DNA of 64,000 nucleotides from Lentisphaerota bacterium (GCA_015061815.1 SUVW01000004.1:1-64000); one strand, 5' to 3'. Numbered from the stretch's first letter, positions 8,782 through 17,982 are shown. A program made the numbers and translations. The notes: generated by a model from the letters alone, not told the origin.

Positions 8782-10857
8782 TCACGACTTATATTCCAGA
8801 CGCAGGATCAGCGGAAATTTAAAATCAACTTTCTTCTGCATCGTCACCGTAAGTTTTTTCCCATCAATACCGGCATTCAACGCCGGTTCCGGCAGCCATT
8901 TCCCGTCAGCACCAAGTACCGATATCCGGGGCATCCCGTTGTCCCAGCTCATGCTGAACCGGCTCTCAAACCAATCATCAAGATTTAAATTAAATGCTCC
9001 GATAACAGTGTGCCCTGAACACTCCTTGCGAAATGCCAGCGCAAATGCGCCGTCACAGTCAAAAAGCAGCGGTGCTGTACCTCCGGCAAGCCAGTTGATA
9101 ACGCCATGCAGCTGTTCTCTGCGGAAAGGAGAAGCAAATGACGGACCGAAACAACTTTTATATTCCAGCGAATGCACCACGACTCTGCCGCCCAAGGAGT
9201 TGACAAATCCACTCATCGCCGGAGCAAAACGGCAGGTGTCAGGATCAACCCACGAGGATATTTCGATTGCCCCCGGCAGAGTTTCAAAAGATGAAAATCT
9301 GGCTGTACTGTTCAGAAAAGGCAGAGTCGCAGTAAGATAACATCCATCCCTGCCGCCAAACAGCACCGAATGAAATTCCTCTGCGGAAACGATCTTTCCA
9401 AACTCCCGGCGGCTCTCCGGGAACCGGATCTGCCTGATTCCGATCAACTCTCCGAAACCACGTTCAAAAAGAATTTTCGCCGCCATAGCATCCAGCAGAA
9501 TACCGCCGTGAAGCAATTCAAGTATCTCCTCATCCGTCAATGCTCCGGCAGTTTCACCGGACAGAGCCGAAACAGATGATTTTTCATAAGAAGTGGCGAT
9601 TCCGTGCGATTCCAATGCCTGCATCATTTCAAATCCGTCTTCCTCCAGATCCCGGTAGGCACAACCGCTTTCCAAACGTTTGCAAAAAGCTGCTCCGTCA
9701 CGGTGGATCAGCTGCACCCCCCGGTAACCGTCCGGTGATCCGATCACTTCAGTCAAAGCACTGAAAAACGGTTTTTTATCCCGCAGCATCGTCAGATAGT
9801 GAACTTCGTTTTGCATCGGCGTGCCGCAATGATCGAAAATATTGAGGGTCACCCCGGCAGAACCATAGGCAAAAGAGATGGCCAATTCCAGAAATGTAAA
9901 ATTCACGCTTTTGGAAAAACGGGTAAATGGGATATTTTCGCATTCCGTCTGTTCAACAGTTCCCGGCGGCAGCACCGAACGGGTCAGTTTGATCGAATCC
10001 TGGGAATAGTAAAATCCCCGCATGGAATCTTCAAAATAGTTCCCCATCGGCGGACGGCTGTAAAGTATTCCGCCGTCGGCCAGAGCTTCAGCAAGCGCAC
10101 TCCAATCCCGCCCCTCCAAAGCATGCATACGCGGCCCGGAAGACATCAACCCCAACGAAGTTCCCGGTGAAATATCATGCACACAACGGGCAAGGAAGTG
10201 CGCCGTATCGACCATTATTTCCCGCTGCATGGCAAGATATTCCCGGCGCAGAGGATCAACTTCTCCGGGATGAAGGATCGCTCTGACCAACTCCTCCCGG
10301 CTGACAGCCGTACCGGTCCTCTTTTGAAACATCGCCATGTGCAGCGGACAGAAACAGCCGAATTCGACCGGTTCGTGATTGAATGTACGTATATCATCCT
10401 CGACCCACATGATATGCGGTCCGGTAGCGGCATATATCCCCCAGAGTTTCTGCAGATATTCCCGCCATGCCGGAGAGATGAAACATGCACTGTGACGGCT
10501 TTCAGAGCCGTCTGCCCCAACCATGAATTGAAATCCCGGCATCCGGCAGCGATCATCTCTGCCGCGATCGGCATGCCCGGAAGTTATCCAGGGATTCAGC
10601 GAATATTTCACGCCCCGGCTTTCCAAAGCTTCTTTTACAAGAAAAAGTTTTTCCTGATAACGTTTTGCCCACTCCAACGATGGATGCCCGTGCGAAAACT
10701 CCTCGGTATCCAGTTTTACGATCACCTCATCGATCTCATATTCGCATACTGCATCAGCCAGTTCCCGGAGTCCATCGTCAAATTTCCATTCAGGCAGCGT
10801 GCGCCGCAAAGAATAATACGCCGGACGGAGAGACGTTTCTGTCAATATTTCACTCAT
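8782..10857 (-). CDS. TIM-barrel protein, possible glycoside hydrolase
   Basis: A 691-residue protein without a clear signal peptide. The first ~400 residues look like a beta/alpha barrel of clan GH-A type. Suggestive segments are DEVIVKLDTEEF, YSLNPWITSGH, HIMWVEDDIRTFNH (candidate acid/base) and a CFCPLH pair reminiscent of the cysteine cluster in GH42. The remainder resembles a class-I amidotransferase-like and beta-sandwich tail such as that of GH42 enzymes. No family assignment is certain. It overlaps the ADP-ribosylglycohydrolase gene by 4 bp and precedes the GH63-like gene. Function in breakdown of the same glycan is inferred from position only. Confidence 0.55.
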   Translation of the reverse strand: MSEILTETSLRPAYYSLRRTLPEWKFDDGLRELADAVCEYEIDEVIVKLDTEEFSHGHPSLEWAKRYQEKLFLVKEALESRGVKYSLNPWITSGHADRGRDDRCRMPGFQFMVGADGSESRHSACFISPAWREYLQKLWGIYAATGPHIMWVEDDIRTFNHEPVEFGCFCPLHMAMFQKRTGTAVSREELVRAILHPGEVDPLRREYLAMQREIMVDTAHFLARCVHDISPGTSLGLMSSGPRMHALEGRDWSALAEALADGGILYSRPPMGNYFEDSMRGFYYSQDSIKLTRSVLPPGTVEQTECENIPFTRFSKSVNFTFLELAISFAYGSAGVTLNIFDHCGTPMQNEVHYLTMLRDKKPFFSALTEVIGSPDGYRGVQLIHRDGAAFCKRLESGCAYRDLEEDGFEMMQALESHGIATSYEKSSVSALSGETAGALTDEEILELLHGGILLDAMAAKILFERGFGELIGIRQIRFPESRREFGKIVSAEEFHSVLFGGRDGCYLTATLPFLNSTARFSSFETLPGAIEISSWVDPDTCRFAPAMSGFVNSLGGRVVVHSLEYKSCFGPSFASPFRREQLHGVINWLAGGTAPLLFDCDGAFALAFRKECSGHTVIGAFNLNLDDWFESRFSMSWDNGMPRISVLGADGKWLPEPALNAGIDGKKLTVTMQKKVDFKFPLILRLEYKS

Positions 10858-12362
10858 ATATCAAACTTGAATCCATCCAGATGATCATTGAAAAGATTAC
10901 CGAACATCACACACGCACGTACCGGCGGCAGACAATAAAACAATTCCAGCCGGAAAACATGATGCTTGCCGTACTCGGTATGAAATCCGAAGCTGTGTCC
11001 ACCCTCTGCCCGGTGAAACGAGGGTATCATCTTCGCCCGGGAATGGTGATTCATGTACCGGTTCGCATTGATCCAGAGCTGTGAACCGACATCAGCGGTA
11101 ACCGACAGTTGGATCTCTTCCGGACGGATATCCCGGTTTTCCACAGCAAGACACGAGATCATTGTCAGATGGCACGCATCATGAGCATAAGCCGAAAGAT
11201 CCATGAAAAGTCCGTCAAATGAAACGACATTTTGCCGGAGATGAGCCGGACACTTGCCGGTGCGGATGATCTCTGCCTCGATCTTTTCGACCTCCTCCGG
11301 AACAGCATTTTCAAGCAGGAGCCACTTCTGGGCATCCAGCGAAGGGATCGGTTCAGACGGCACAAACGGAGTATATTCCGGATATGTACACTCCAGTTGC
11401 GGGAAAAGTTCATCATGCAATTTTTCTGTTTGCCGGATAAGTTCGGTAAAGGTCAGCGGAGTACCCGGTATTTTTGTCACATATTCCCCCAGGGAAAGTT
11501 TTTCATTTACCGCATATTTCCACTCATCCGGGATCACTGCCATACCTTTGGCGATCCCCAGAAATGCTCCGCATGATGCGCCGGTACAATCAGTATCCCG
11601 TCCGCAATTTACCGCCAGCAGGATAGTTTTTATAAAATCACCCCTGCCCCACAAGAGAGCATAGATAATAAAAACCAGATTCATCACGCAAGATGTAAAG
11701 TTGCTGTCACGCTGATAGTGCAGCATGATGTGCTCACGCACATCCGCTTCCGGGGCATCGGCATCATACAGTCTGAAAATATCCGCTGCGGCCCGGTGGA
11801 GTCTGGTATCAGCCGGGATCTTGTGCAGAGCAGTACGCAGAGCATTTTCCACATTGCCGTCAGTAAAAACAATACTTTCGGCAGCTGACATGAAAATTTC
11901 TCCGTAAACACCTTCGCCCCAATGGTCAACTTGAGCATCAAGCTGGGCAAAGTATCCGGCAGCATCCGGACGTCCGGGGAAGAGCATTGCCCAGATTTCC
12001 GAACGGATCGCAGCTCCCATGCCATCGGTAAAAAAGTTATCCTTCCAACCGCTTGCCGGCGGTTCGATCCCCCGGCGGAGATTACGCAAGGCGATACAAT
12101 ATTCATCACAGCCGTGCGGGATATATTTCCGCCAGAGTTCACCGAATGCGGCCGCATCCAGAGCCAAACCATGTTTTTTCAATCCGCAGAGCCAAACCAG
12201 CTGCAATTCAAGATCATCATTCGGCACTTCGTTGATATGCAGATCATCGCGGCTCATTTCCGGACTGAAAGGAACTCCTTCAAAAGGCATCCCGGCGACA
12301 CCTCCCAGACACTTGCCGAACCAACCGCCGCGCACCTTATCCAGATAAAAATCCTTATTCAT
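10854..12362 (-). CDS. ADP-ribosylglycohydrolase-family protein with C-terminal beta domain
   Basis: A 502-residue protein. The N-terminal ~310 residues are a DraG/ARH-type all-helical domain: GGWFGKCLGGVAGMPFEG, the metal ligands in PNDDLELQ (Asp49-Asp50), and the second metal motif GRDTDCTGASCGAFLGI. The last ~180 residues are beta-rich with SQLWINANRYM, a pattern seen in jelly-roll carbohydrate-binding modules. The family hydrolyses N- or O-glycosidic bonds to ADP-ribose. In a glycan operon the substrate may instead be another glycoside; this is inference. The start at 12362 follows GAGGAG with 6-bp spacing, in preference to an upstream ATG at 12389. Confidence 0.8.
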   Translation of the reverse strand: MNKDFYLDKVRGGWFGKCLGGVAGMPFEGVPFSPEMSRDDLHINEVPNDDLELQLVWLCGLKKHGLALDAAAFGELWRKYIPHGCDEYCIALRNLRRGIEPPASGWKDNFFTDGMGAAIRSEIWAMLFPGRPDAAGYFAQLDAQVDHWGEGVYGEIFMSAAESIVFTDGNVENALRTALHKIPADTRLHRAAADIFRLYDADAPEADVREHIMLHYQRDSNFTSCVMNLVFIIYALLWGRGDFIKTILLAVNCGRDTDCTGASCGAFLGIAKGMAVIPDEWKYAVNEKLSLGEYVTKIPGTPLTFTELIRQTEKLHDELFPQLECTYPEYTPFVPSEPIPSLDAQKWLLLENAVPEEVEKIEAEIIRTGKCPAHLRQNVVSFDGLFMDLSAYAHDACHLTMISCLAVENRDIRPEEIQLSVTADVGSQLWINANRYMNHHSRAKMIPSFHRAEGGHSFGFHTEYGKHHVFRLELFYCLPPVRACVMFGNLFNDHLDGFKFDI

Positions 12363-12378
12363 TAAAAACTCCTCTGCT

Positions 12379-13086
12379 TTATCGCTCACCGGTCAGCTGC
12401 ATTCCGAAAAATTCCGGGATACCGGCCGCATTACCGGTTTCCACCGTCCGCCCTTTCACACTGAAACTCCCTGCCCGGGAACGGCAGAGCAGAAAACTGC
12501 GTCCGATACCGCACTCTTGCGGCAGAAGGACATCTTCGACCGGATCATCCCCGATGCTGGCACAAGCTTCCGGCGGTGTTTCCACCATTGCCAAAGCCCG
12601 CTGCCACACCCCGGGTGCCCCTTTGCATCCCTGCAAAATATCGGTCCCCAATATTCCGGCAAACAGTCCCGGATCAAGCCCTGCCCGCAGTAACTTCAAT
12701 TCGCATCCATCAACCGGATTATTGCTGATGATATAAAGTTTCACTCCCAGCCCGGAAAAGAATTTTATCACCGACACCATATCCTGATGGACAAAGAGGT
12801 TATCCTGATGCCACTTTTCAAAGCGTGACATCGTGCGTTCTTCATCTGCGCCGAGGGAACGGATCAGCAAAGTGTAATTCCAAAATACATTTTCAGCGCA
12901 TTTGTTCCGGATCATTCCGGCAGCTTCATCGCGGCTGAACCCGGAATTCACCAGTTCATCCAGAAGTATCGGAAAAAGGAAATTTCCCTCAAAAAGTTTC
13001 TCCGGAGCCAATGCCCCCGGTAAATATCCGGTGATCGTGCCATCAATATCGATCAGCAGTGTCTGCGGTATTTGCGGATGATTCAT
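12379..13086 (-). CDS. HAD-superfamily hydrolase
   Basis: A 235-residue cytoplasmic protein with all four HAD motifs: IDIDGTIT (nucleophile Asp), IISNN, a Lys in GCKGAP, and GDDPVEDV (Mg-binding acids). These enzymes mostly dephosphorylate small metabolites. In this operon a sugar phosphatase is plausible, but substrate cannot be read. The start ATG at 13086 overlaps the stop of the LamG gene by 4 bp. The gap to the downstream ADP-ribosylglycohydrolase start is 16 bp and holds that gene's Shine-Dalgarno. Confidence 0.85.
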   Translation of the reverse strand: MNHPQIPQTLLIDIDGTITGYLPGALAPEKLFEGNFLFPILLDELVNSGFSRDEAAGMIRNKCAENVFWNYTLLIRSLGADEERTMSRFEKWHQDNLFVHQDMVSVIKFFSGLGVKLYIISNNPVDGCELKLLRAGLDPGLFAGILGTDILQGCKGAPGVWQRALAMVETPPEACASIGDDPVEDVLLPQECGIGRSFLLCRSRAGSFSVKGRTVETGNAAGIPEFFGMQLTGER

Positions 13087-13886
13087 TCAACCAATTTCTC
13101 CACCAGCTGATCGCCTTTGGCACTCAAATCTTCCAACGCCGGTTTCACAGCGCAACCACGCCCGGAGGCGTTGCCTTCAAAACCGGTGTAGAACAGTGTT
13201 GCAGCGGTAACCTCCAGACTCTTGCCGCTTTTACCGGCTTCATAACCGGCGGCGATCTCCTCCGGAGCAAGCGGAACGCTGCTGATGCGCAATTCATCGA
13301 TATCTCCGGCAAATCCGGGAGCTCCGGCTCCGGCAGTATTCCAACCGACAGCCACCGGACCGGATGAAGCAGTTGCCAGAGTCTGGTCAAACTTATCAAT
13401 AACAGATTTGCCGTTCACATAGAACTGAACCAATGATTCCCCTTTACCGATGTAACACCACACCAGTGCCACATGGGTCCACTCATTTGCCGGGAACTCC
13501 AAGCCCATACGTATGGAACAGTAGTGATTGAAACTTTTTGCATCTTTACGTTCACGGGAAAGGAAGTTGTATGCCTTGCTGTCATACCCCCAAAAGAACC
13601 ATGACGGATTGTTAGTACCGTTGCTTATGAGGAAATTCTGCTTGCCGGGAGCAGTTTTGGCAGCCGGACGGATCCACATTTCGATGGTTCCTCCGGCAGC
13701 ATTGAATACGCTTCCGTCATAAGAAAGCCGGCTTTTTTCAGTTAATTGCAAAGCCTGTCCGGCACGTCCATCCGGAACAAATTTCAATCCTGCCGAGTTT
13801 AGCGGAGCGATCGTGCGTTCACCGGCATGGACTATTGCCGTACATCCGATAATTGCCAACATTGAAAACAGACCATTGAATTTCAT
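13083..13886 (-). CDS. secreted LamG-domain (concanavalin A-like) protein
   Basis: A 267-residue protein with an N-terminal signal peptide (cleavage probably after VHA, about residue 22). A single LamG/jelly-roll domain covers most of the rest: GGTIEMWIRPAA, EWTHVALVW, VQFYVNGKSV and GFAGDIDELRIS are the standard strands. Such domains bind carbohydrates or proteins. It lacks catalytic motifs and is probably a surface or periplasmic glycan-binding component. It overlaps its neighbours on both sides by 4 bp (ATGA), which places it within the operon core. Confidence 0.8.
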   Translation of the reverse strand: MKFNGLFSMLAIIGCTAIVHAGERTIAPLNSAGLKFVPDGRAGQALQLTEKSRLSYDGSVFNAAGGTIEMWIRPAAKTAPGKQNFLISNGTNNPSWFFWGYDSKAYNFLSRERKDAKSFNHYCSIRMGLEFPANEWTHVALVWCYIGKGESLVQFYVNGKSVIDKFDQTLATASSGPVAVGWNTAGAGAPGFAGDIDELRISSVPLAPEEIAAGYEAGKSGKSLEVTAATLFYTGFEGNASGRGCAVKPALEDLSAKGDQLVEKLVE

Positions 13887-16528
13887 TTTTCTCCCTTTTT
13901 GCTGATTGTTTTACCGGTCAATGTAAAAGTTTGTATGATCTCGATGGATTCTCCATTTTTGAGCATGGTTTCGGCTCCGAGATATTCGACATTGAATACC
14001 TTATCGGCAGTTTTACAGAAGTAAACAGTTCCACCGTTACGGCTTTGCACCCGGTAACGCAGCAGCGGAGCATTGCCGCCGCCGATCAGACATTCGCCAT
14101 CAGGACAGGATATCTGCTGATCATGGAGCAAATTGACCGTACTTTTCTTTTCAAATCCGTTGTTTCTGCGAATAGTTACCGGCACCTCACCGGCACTGCC
14201 GATCCAGTTTATTGCCGGATGAGTGCGCAAAGCAGTTTTCTGATCCCCGCCGGAAATATTGGTCAGCCGGGAAACGATTTTAAGCACCGCCACGTTTTCT
14301 TCCGGCAGAGTGATGATCCGTTCCAGCCGGAAATCCCGGTTTTCAGCTTTGAGGACCAGCGAATCCCCTTTTTTCTCACTGCCGAATGCCCATTCCCATC
14401 CCGGTCCGGCAAAGCCTCTGCCGATATACTCCTCATAACCGCCGTAATTGAAGTAATTATCCCCGATCGAAGCGGATGATTCGGACGGTTCATTGAAAAA
14501 GTTATGACCGGAAAAAGCCGGGATCATCCGGATGATCCGACCGCCGAGTTCCGGAATAACTGCGATTTTCAACGCCTGATTGCTCAATTCCACCACCGGC
14601 ATGGTACGTTTGTGAGCGCGGAAAATTATCCTTTCCAAATTCTCTTTATTGCCGCCGCCATCCGCTGCATTGATCTTCATGCGCCGGATGTCATCTGCGG
14701 AAAGTTCTTTACCGGCAGGATTCATCACGTAAGAATCCTTCCCCCGCTTGATCCCCCAAGCCGAACCGGCATCAAACCCGAGCAGACTTTGAGTGCTGAC
14801 ATTCTGTTTGACAAACCGGAATGTATTCCACACGATATCAAGGCGTTCTTTTTCCAGAGAAGTCAACTTTTCAGCTGCGGCACTTTTCAGCAAAGCTTCC
14901 GCCCGGGCAAGAAGCTGCGGCGTAAAAACATTTACTGACGGTACCGCCAGATCACTGTACACAGTCGGATGCCAGTTGCTCTTTTCCACAGAATTTTCGA
15001 TCAGCGTATAGTAGTCGTAAACATATTTGCCGCCGGCACCGAACATGCGGTTGCAGAAATCACGCAGGAGTCCGTCAAAATTACGGTCGGTACTCCAGAT
15101 ATATTTCGCTGTAAGATAATATGCCGCCATGTTATGCTTCCAGTATTTCGTGGAACACTGGGTGTAATAGTTGTTTACTCCAATGGATTTAAGGTGCGGC
15201 AGAGTATTTTTGATCCGGAACAGTACCGGCAGCATTGCCGGATTTTCCCCGGAGGATGAAATATGATCGCCTAACAGAAAATATTCCCATACTCCCAGCT
15301 GCCGGGGGGCGGCATCCGCCCATTTTTTGAGCCGGATAAGTTCTTCGGAATTGTGACTGCACTTTTCAATACTGTGGGCATAGTCACCATGCAGACAGTA
15401 TTGCAACATGATATTCGGTTCAAGTTTGATATTGACCGGCCGGATATAGTTGGCATAAGCCGGTACGAGAATCAGCCGGTCCGGATATTTTTCCGCCACG
15501 ATCTTTGCCACCGCGTTGCCGAATGTGATCATTCTCCGGGTCATCGAACCGCGTCTGCCGCCCATGAAGTTGATGCCGCCCAATTTTTTGCATGACGGGC
15601 ATTCACACCATAAAATTGCGCCATCTCCCGGCCAGAGAGGCACGACCATCCCTTCCGGATGGGTGTCAAAATACCTGATGATAAAATCGGCGCATAATTT
15701 GATCACTCCGGGATCGGTGGTGCAAACATTGCCGCCGCCGTATCCGGGGCGTCCGGCAGTACCGATTTTGTGACGGACACCTTTGTAAAGCGCAAAATAT
15801 TCCGGATTAGTATCAAACAGAGAATTGGGAACCATTTGATTGAGGTTGTGCACATGAAACTGCCACTCCTGCTGTCCGCCGCGAATGCTCCAGATATTGC
15901 GCTTTTCCAAAGGCAGCAGACGATTGACGAAAACCATGCGGGCAGCCGGGATGAAATTCAACCGGTTTTTAGCTGCCCAATCGATGATTTCTGCAAAGTC
16001 CATCCCGTCAGTAGCACCGACATCAATGGAACGCTGATTGAAATCCGGCACAAACCGGCGTGTTCCCTCCTGAAAAACCAGCTTATCAGCCGTTGGGATG
16101 CACTCTCCCAGACGGCCGGGGAAAAACCAGCGGCACTGCAAATCTTCAAGCAGTTGGTAAACCCCGTACAACGTACCCCGGTCACTGTTTCCGGCGATAC
16201 GGATCGCATCCGCAGTTATCTCGATGACAAAAGCATCATGTTCCGCATGGGCAATGGCTTTATTGAAATCCTCTGTCAGATCTTCACCGCAAACTTTTCC
16301 GACAGAAATATTGAATTTACCGGAATCTGTTTTTGATGATATCACAACCGGAGTGCCGGTTATTTTTTCCAGATATTTTGCAAGTTCTCCAGCGGCGAAT
16401 TTCTCTGTCGCCGAGGGATTCTGCCCGCAGTTAACCGATATATTTTCCGGAGAAACCACCACCCCCCGGAGAATGAACATCAAACTGCCGAAGACAATGA
16501 CCGCAACTGTTTTACAAAATGTGCGCAT
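13883..16528 (-). CDS. secreted DUF4838-type glycan-active protein
   Basis: An 881-residue exported protein. A signal/anchor segment occupies about residues 1-25. An N-terminal domain like those preceding alpha-glucuronidases and hexosaminidases follows at about 30-150 (TEKFAAGELAKYLEKITG and GTLYGVYQLLED are typical). A DUF4838 barrel-like region spans about 180-480 (QRSIDVG, WPGDGAILWCECPSCKKLGG). The C-terminal ~230 residues are a mutarotase-like beta-sandwich (IPELGGRIIRM). The catalytic role of DUF4838 proteins is unproven. It starts 9 bp after the prepilin-like gene, has no obvious Shine-Dalgarno, and is the largest operon product. Inferred role: extracytoplasmic attack on the target polysaccharide. 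Confidence 0.8.
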   Translation of the reverse strand: MRTFCKTVAVIVFGSLMFILRGVVVSPENISVNCGQNPSATEKFAAGELAKYLEKITGTPVVISSKTDSGKFNISVGKVCGEDLTEDFNKAIAHAEHDAFVIEITADAIRIAGNSDRGTLYGVYQLLEDLQCRWFFPGRLGECIPTADKLVFQEGTRRFVPDFNQRSIDVGATDGMDFAEIIDWAAKNRLNFIPAARMVFVNRLLPLEKRNIWSIRGGQQEWQFHVHNLNQMVPNSLFDTNPEYFALYKGVRHKIGTAGRPGYGGGNVCTTDPGVIKLCADFIIRYFDTHPEGMVVPLWPGDGAILWCECPSCKKLGGINFMGGRRGSMTRRMITFGNAVAKIVAEKYPDRLILVPAYANYIRPVNIKLEPNIMLQYCLHGDYAHSIEKCSHNSEELIRLKKWADAAPRQLGVWEYFLLGDHISSSGENPAMLPVLFRIKNTLPHLKSIGVNNYYTQCSTKYWKHNMAAYYLTAKYIWSTDRNFDGLLRDFCNRMFGAGGKYVYDYYTLIENSVEKSNWHPTVYSDLAVPSVNVFTPQLLARAEALLKSAAAEKLTSLEKERLDIVWNTFRFVKQNVSTQSLLGFDAGSAWGIKRGKDSYVMNPAGKELSADDIRRMKINAADGGGNKENLERIIFRAHKRTMPVVELSNQALKIAVIPELGGRIIRMIPAFSGHNFFNEPSESSASIGDNYFNYGGYEEYIGRGFAGPGWEWAFGSEKKGDSLVLKAENRDFRLERIITLPEENVAVLKIVSRLTNISGGDQKTALRTHPAINWIGSAGEVPVTIRRNNGFEKKSTVNLLHDQQISCPDGECLIGGGNAPLLRYRVQSRNGGTVYFCKTADKVFNVEYLGAETMLKNGESIEIIQTFTLTGKTISKKGEK

Positions 16529-16537
16529 AAATGTAAC

Positions 16538-17272
16538 TCATTTTGTAATATTGATATAAGCATCGTCAGTTTCGTTGACCTTTTCCAGTGACCAGTGTTC
16601 AGTATGGCCGTCGCAGAAATTCTGTACGATACCGGCACTGTGGCGCATGGAAAGTCTGCCGTCAGTATTTCCCGCCCGGTGAACGATTCCCGGAGTATAC
16701 GGGTCAAGACTTCCCCAGTATGCCCCGCCCCGGCTTTCATTACCGCGAAATCCTTTCATTGCCCCGTCAGCATTGGAATCCGCCAGCCAAACTTTAGCTG
16801 AAGCATTTTTCAAACGCTTCAAACTGGATTGTGCCGAACTGAAAACCGCATAAGACGGCCCATAGTGACTGCGGGCGATGGAATCAATGTTTTCAGATGG
16901 ACAATGGGTCTCATTTATGGAATACGGAGTTTCAAATTCGGTAGTATTTTTCATTTTACCGGCAACATAATTATTGGTGACCAGCAGATAATACCATGTC
17001 CCGACAACATTGAATCCGCTGGTGCCTCCGTAAGTTTGTGACGGATACGGCAGAGTGTCGTTATTGTCATCGGCATAAGACATGGATGCCATGCCAAGCT
17101 GCTTGAGATTGTTGATACAACTGGCAGTGCGGCCGCGTTCTCTGGCACGGTTCAAAGCCGGCAGCAAAATCGCTGCCAATATCGCGATTATCGCAATGAC
17201 AACAAGAAGTTCGATAAGAGTGAAGCACGAGTGCTTCACTCCAGTTGACTGGAGTGACTGATACTTTTTCAT
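16538..17272 (-). CDS. type II/IV prepilin-like protein with H-x9-DG motif
   Basis: A 244-residue protein with the N-terminal methylation motif [24 protein letters not shown], Glu at +5 and a long hydrophobic helix at about 17-40. The residue before the Phe is Cys rather than the canonical Gly. The C-terminal globular part ends with an H-x9-DG motif (His then CDGH about 10 residues later). Paralogues of this type are abundant in planctomycetes and Lentisphaerota and often sit beside glycan genes. It probably forms a pseudopilus or surface scaffold. It is the first gene of the eight-gene operon, 440 bp downstream of the predicted promoter; AAAGGA precedes the ATG by 10 bp. Confidence 0.9.
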   Translation of the reverse strand: MKKYQSLQSTGVKHSCFTLIELLVVIAIIAILAAILLPALNRARERGRTASCINNLKQLGMASMSYADDNNDTLPYPSQTYGGTSGFNVVGTWYYLLVTNNYVAGKMKNTTEFETPYSINETHCPSENIDSIARSHYGPSYAVFSSAQSSLKRLKNASAKVWLADSNADGAMKGFRGNESRGGAYWGSLDPYTPGIVHRAGNTDGRLSMRHSAGIVQNFCDGHTEHWSLEKVNETDDAYINITK

Positions 17273-17373
17273 AATAATTGGTCCTTTCTGCGTTTGTTGT
17301 TATTGTCCCCATTATTTTGTGATGCGCTCACAATCATTCCCGTCACTCATGCCTTGAAACAAGGTTTTTTTAT

Positions 17374-17516
17374 GAAGTAATTGCAAAAGCAATTCAAAAA
17401 TCAGCATCAACGGGATTGACGCGGCAGTTTGAGTGTGGCTGTTGAATAAATAACCACCGGAAACACTCCGTGACAAGATCGCGATGCGGAATTTCAAAAA
17501 CTTTTGAAATCACCTC
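17374..17516 (+). repeat. MITE-like element, copy 1
   Basis: A 143-bp non-coding element with imperfect terminal inverted repeats (left GAAGTAATTGCAAAAG; right, reverse complemented, GAGGTGATTTCAAAAG). The flanks on both sides read TTTAT, consistent with a 5-bp target duplication. The core (about 17401-17493) matches copy 2 closely and contains a hairpin with arms GAGTGT (17431-17436) and ACACTC (17463-17468). It lies in the probable 5' leader of the glycan operon. Confidence 0.75.
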
Positions 17517-17692
17517 TTTATGCTATAAATTTTTCCTGTCGAAACTCCGGATACCGGTTCAGTCTGGGTTGTGCCACCGGAAGTTTGCATAAGCGCGATC
17601 CCCTCCGCCCCAAACCGATCATCCGCCCACTCATATCGTATCCCCCCGAAGTGAAGGCTACACCAAAAAATACAGAAAGCGTTGACAAATAG

Positions 17693-17712
17693 CATAGTAA
17701 CTAGTTACTATG
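17693..17712. promoter_or_regulatory. 20-bp perfect palindromic operator
   Basis: CATAGTAACTAGTTACTATG is a perfect 20-bp palindrome about 6 bp downstream of a minus-strand -10, so a bound protein would block the transcription start of the pilin-headed operon. The half-site ATAGTAACT recurs in the isomerase promoter at 5615-5623. The nearby LacI-type regulator is the obvious candidate ligand. The CTAG centre is not the usual LacI CpG, so another regulator is possible. Confidence 0.65.
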
Positions 17713-17718
17713 TTTAAT

Positions 17719-17746
17719 AGTATACATGTACTTTTTCAAAATGCAA
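17719..17746 (-). promoter_or_regulatory. promoter of the pilin-headed glycan operon
   Basis: On the minus strand TTGCAT (17746-17741), 16 bp, TATACT (17724-17719), immediately upstream of the palindromic operator. The transcript would have a leader of about 440 nt that includes the MITE-like element. Confidence 0.5.
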
Positions 17747-17982
17747 ATGAAAAAACAAAAAAATGGTAAAATATTTGAAATTTTTTTGCCAGTACAGATT
17801 ATGAGAAAAGTTGTTGTAGTATCATTCGTTGTGATGCATCCATCGGCATGATTAAACCGTTATCGCGTGGTCGACAAAGCATAATACTTGTGATATATTC
17901 TTGCGTTTACAATTATCGCAAGCAACGACTATTGAATGCAAATTTCACAAAATTTGAGACATTGCCAACTTAACTTATAACA

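Noticed and set aside
17374-17516. CRISPR array or insertion sequence
   Set aside because: The repeats are long, dispersed and end in inverted repeats, without spacers, cas genes or a transposase.
17682-17711. Plus-strand TTGACA with TACTAT 18 bp away around the palindromic operator
   Set aside because: The -10 is poor and no plus-strand gene follows for more than 4 kb; a small RNA is possible but nothing else supports it.
17801-17851. 16-codon plus-strand frame MRKVVVVSFVVMHPSA
   Set aside because: No Shine-Dalgarno, no conserved feature and no coupled neighbour; the length is expected by chance in AT-rich spacer.
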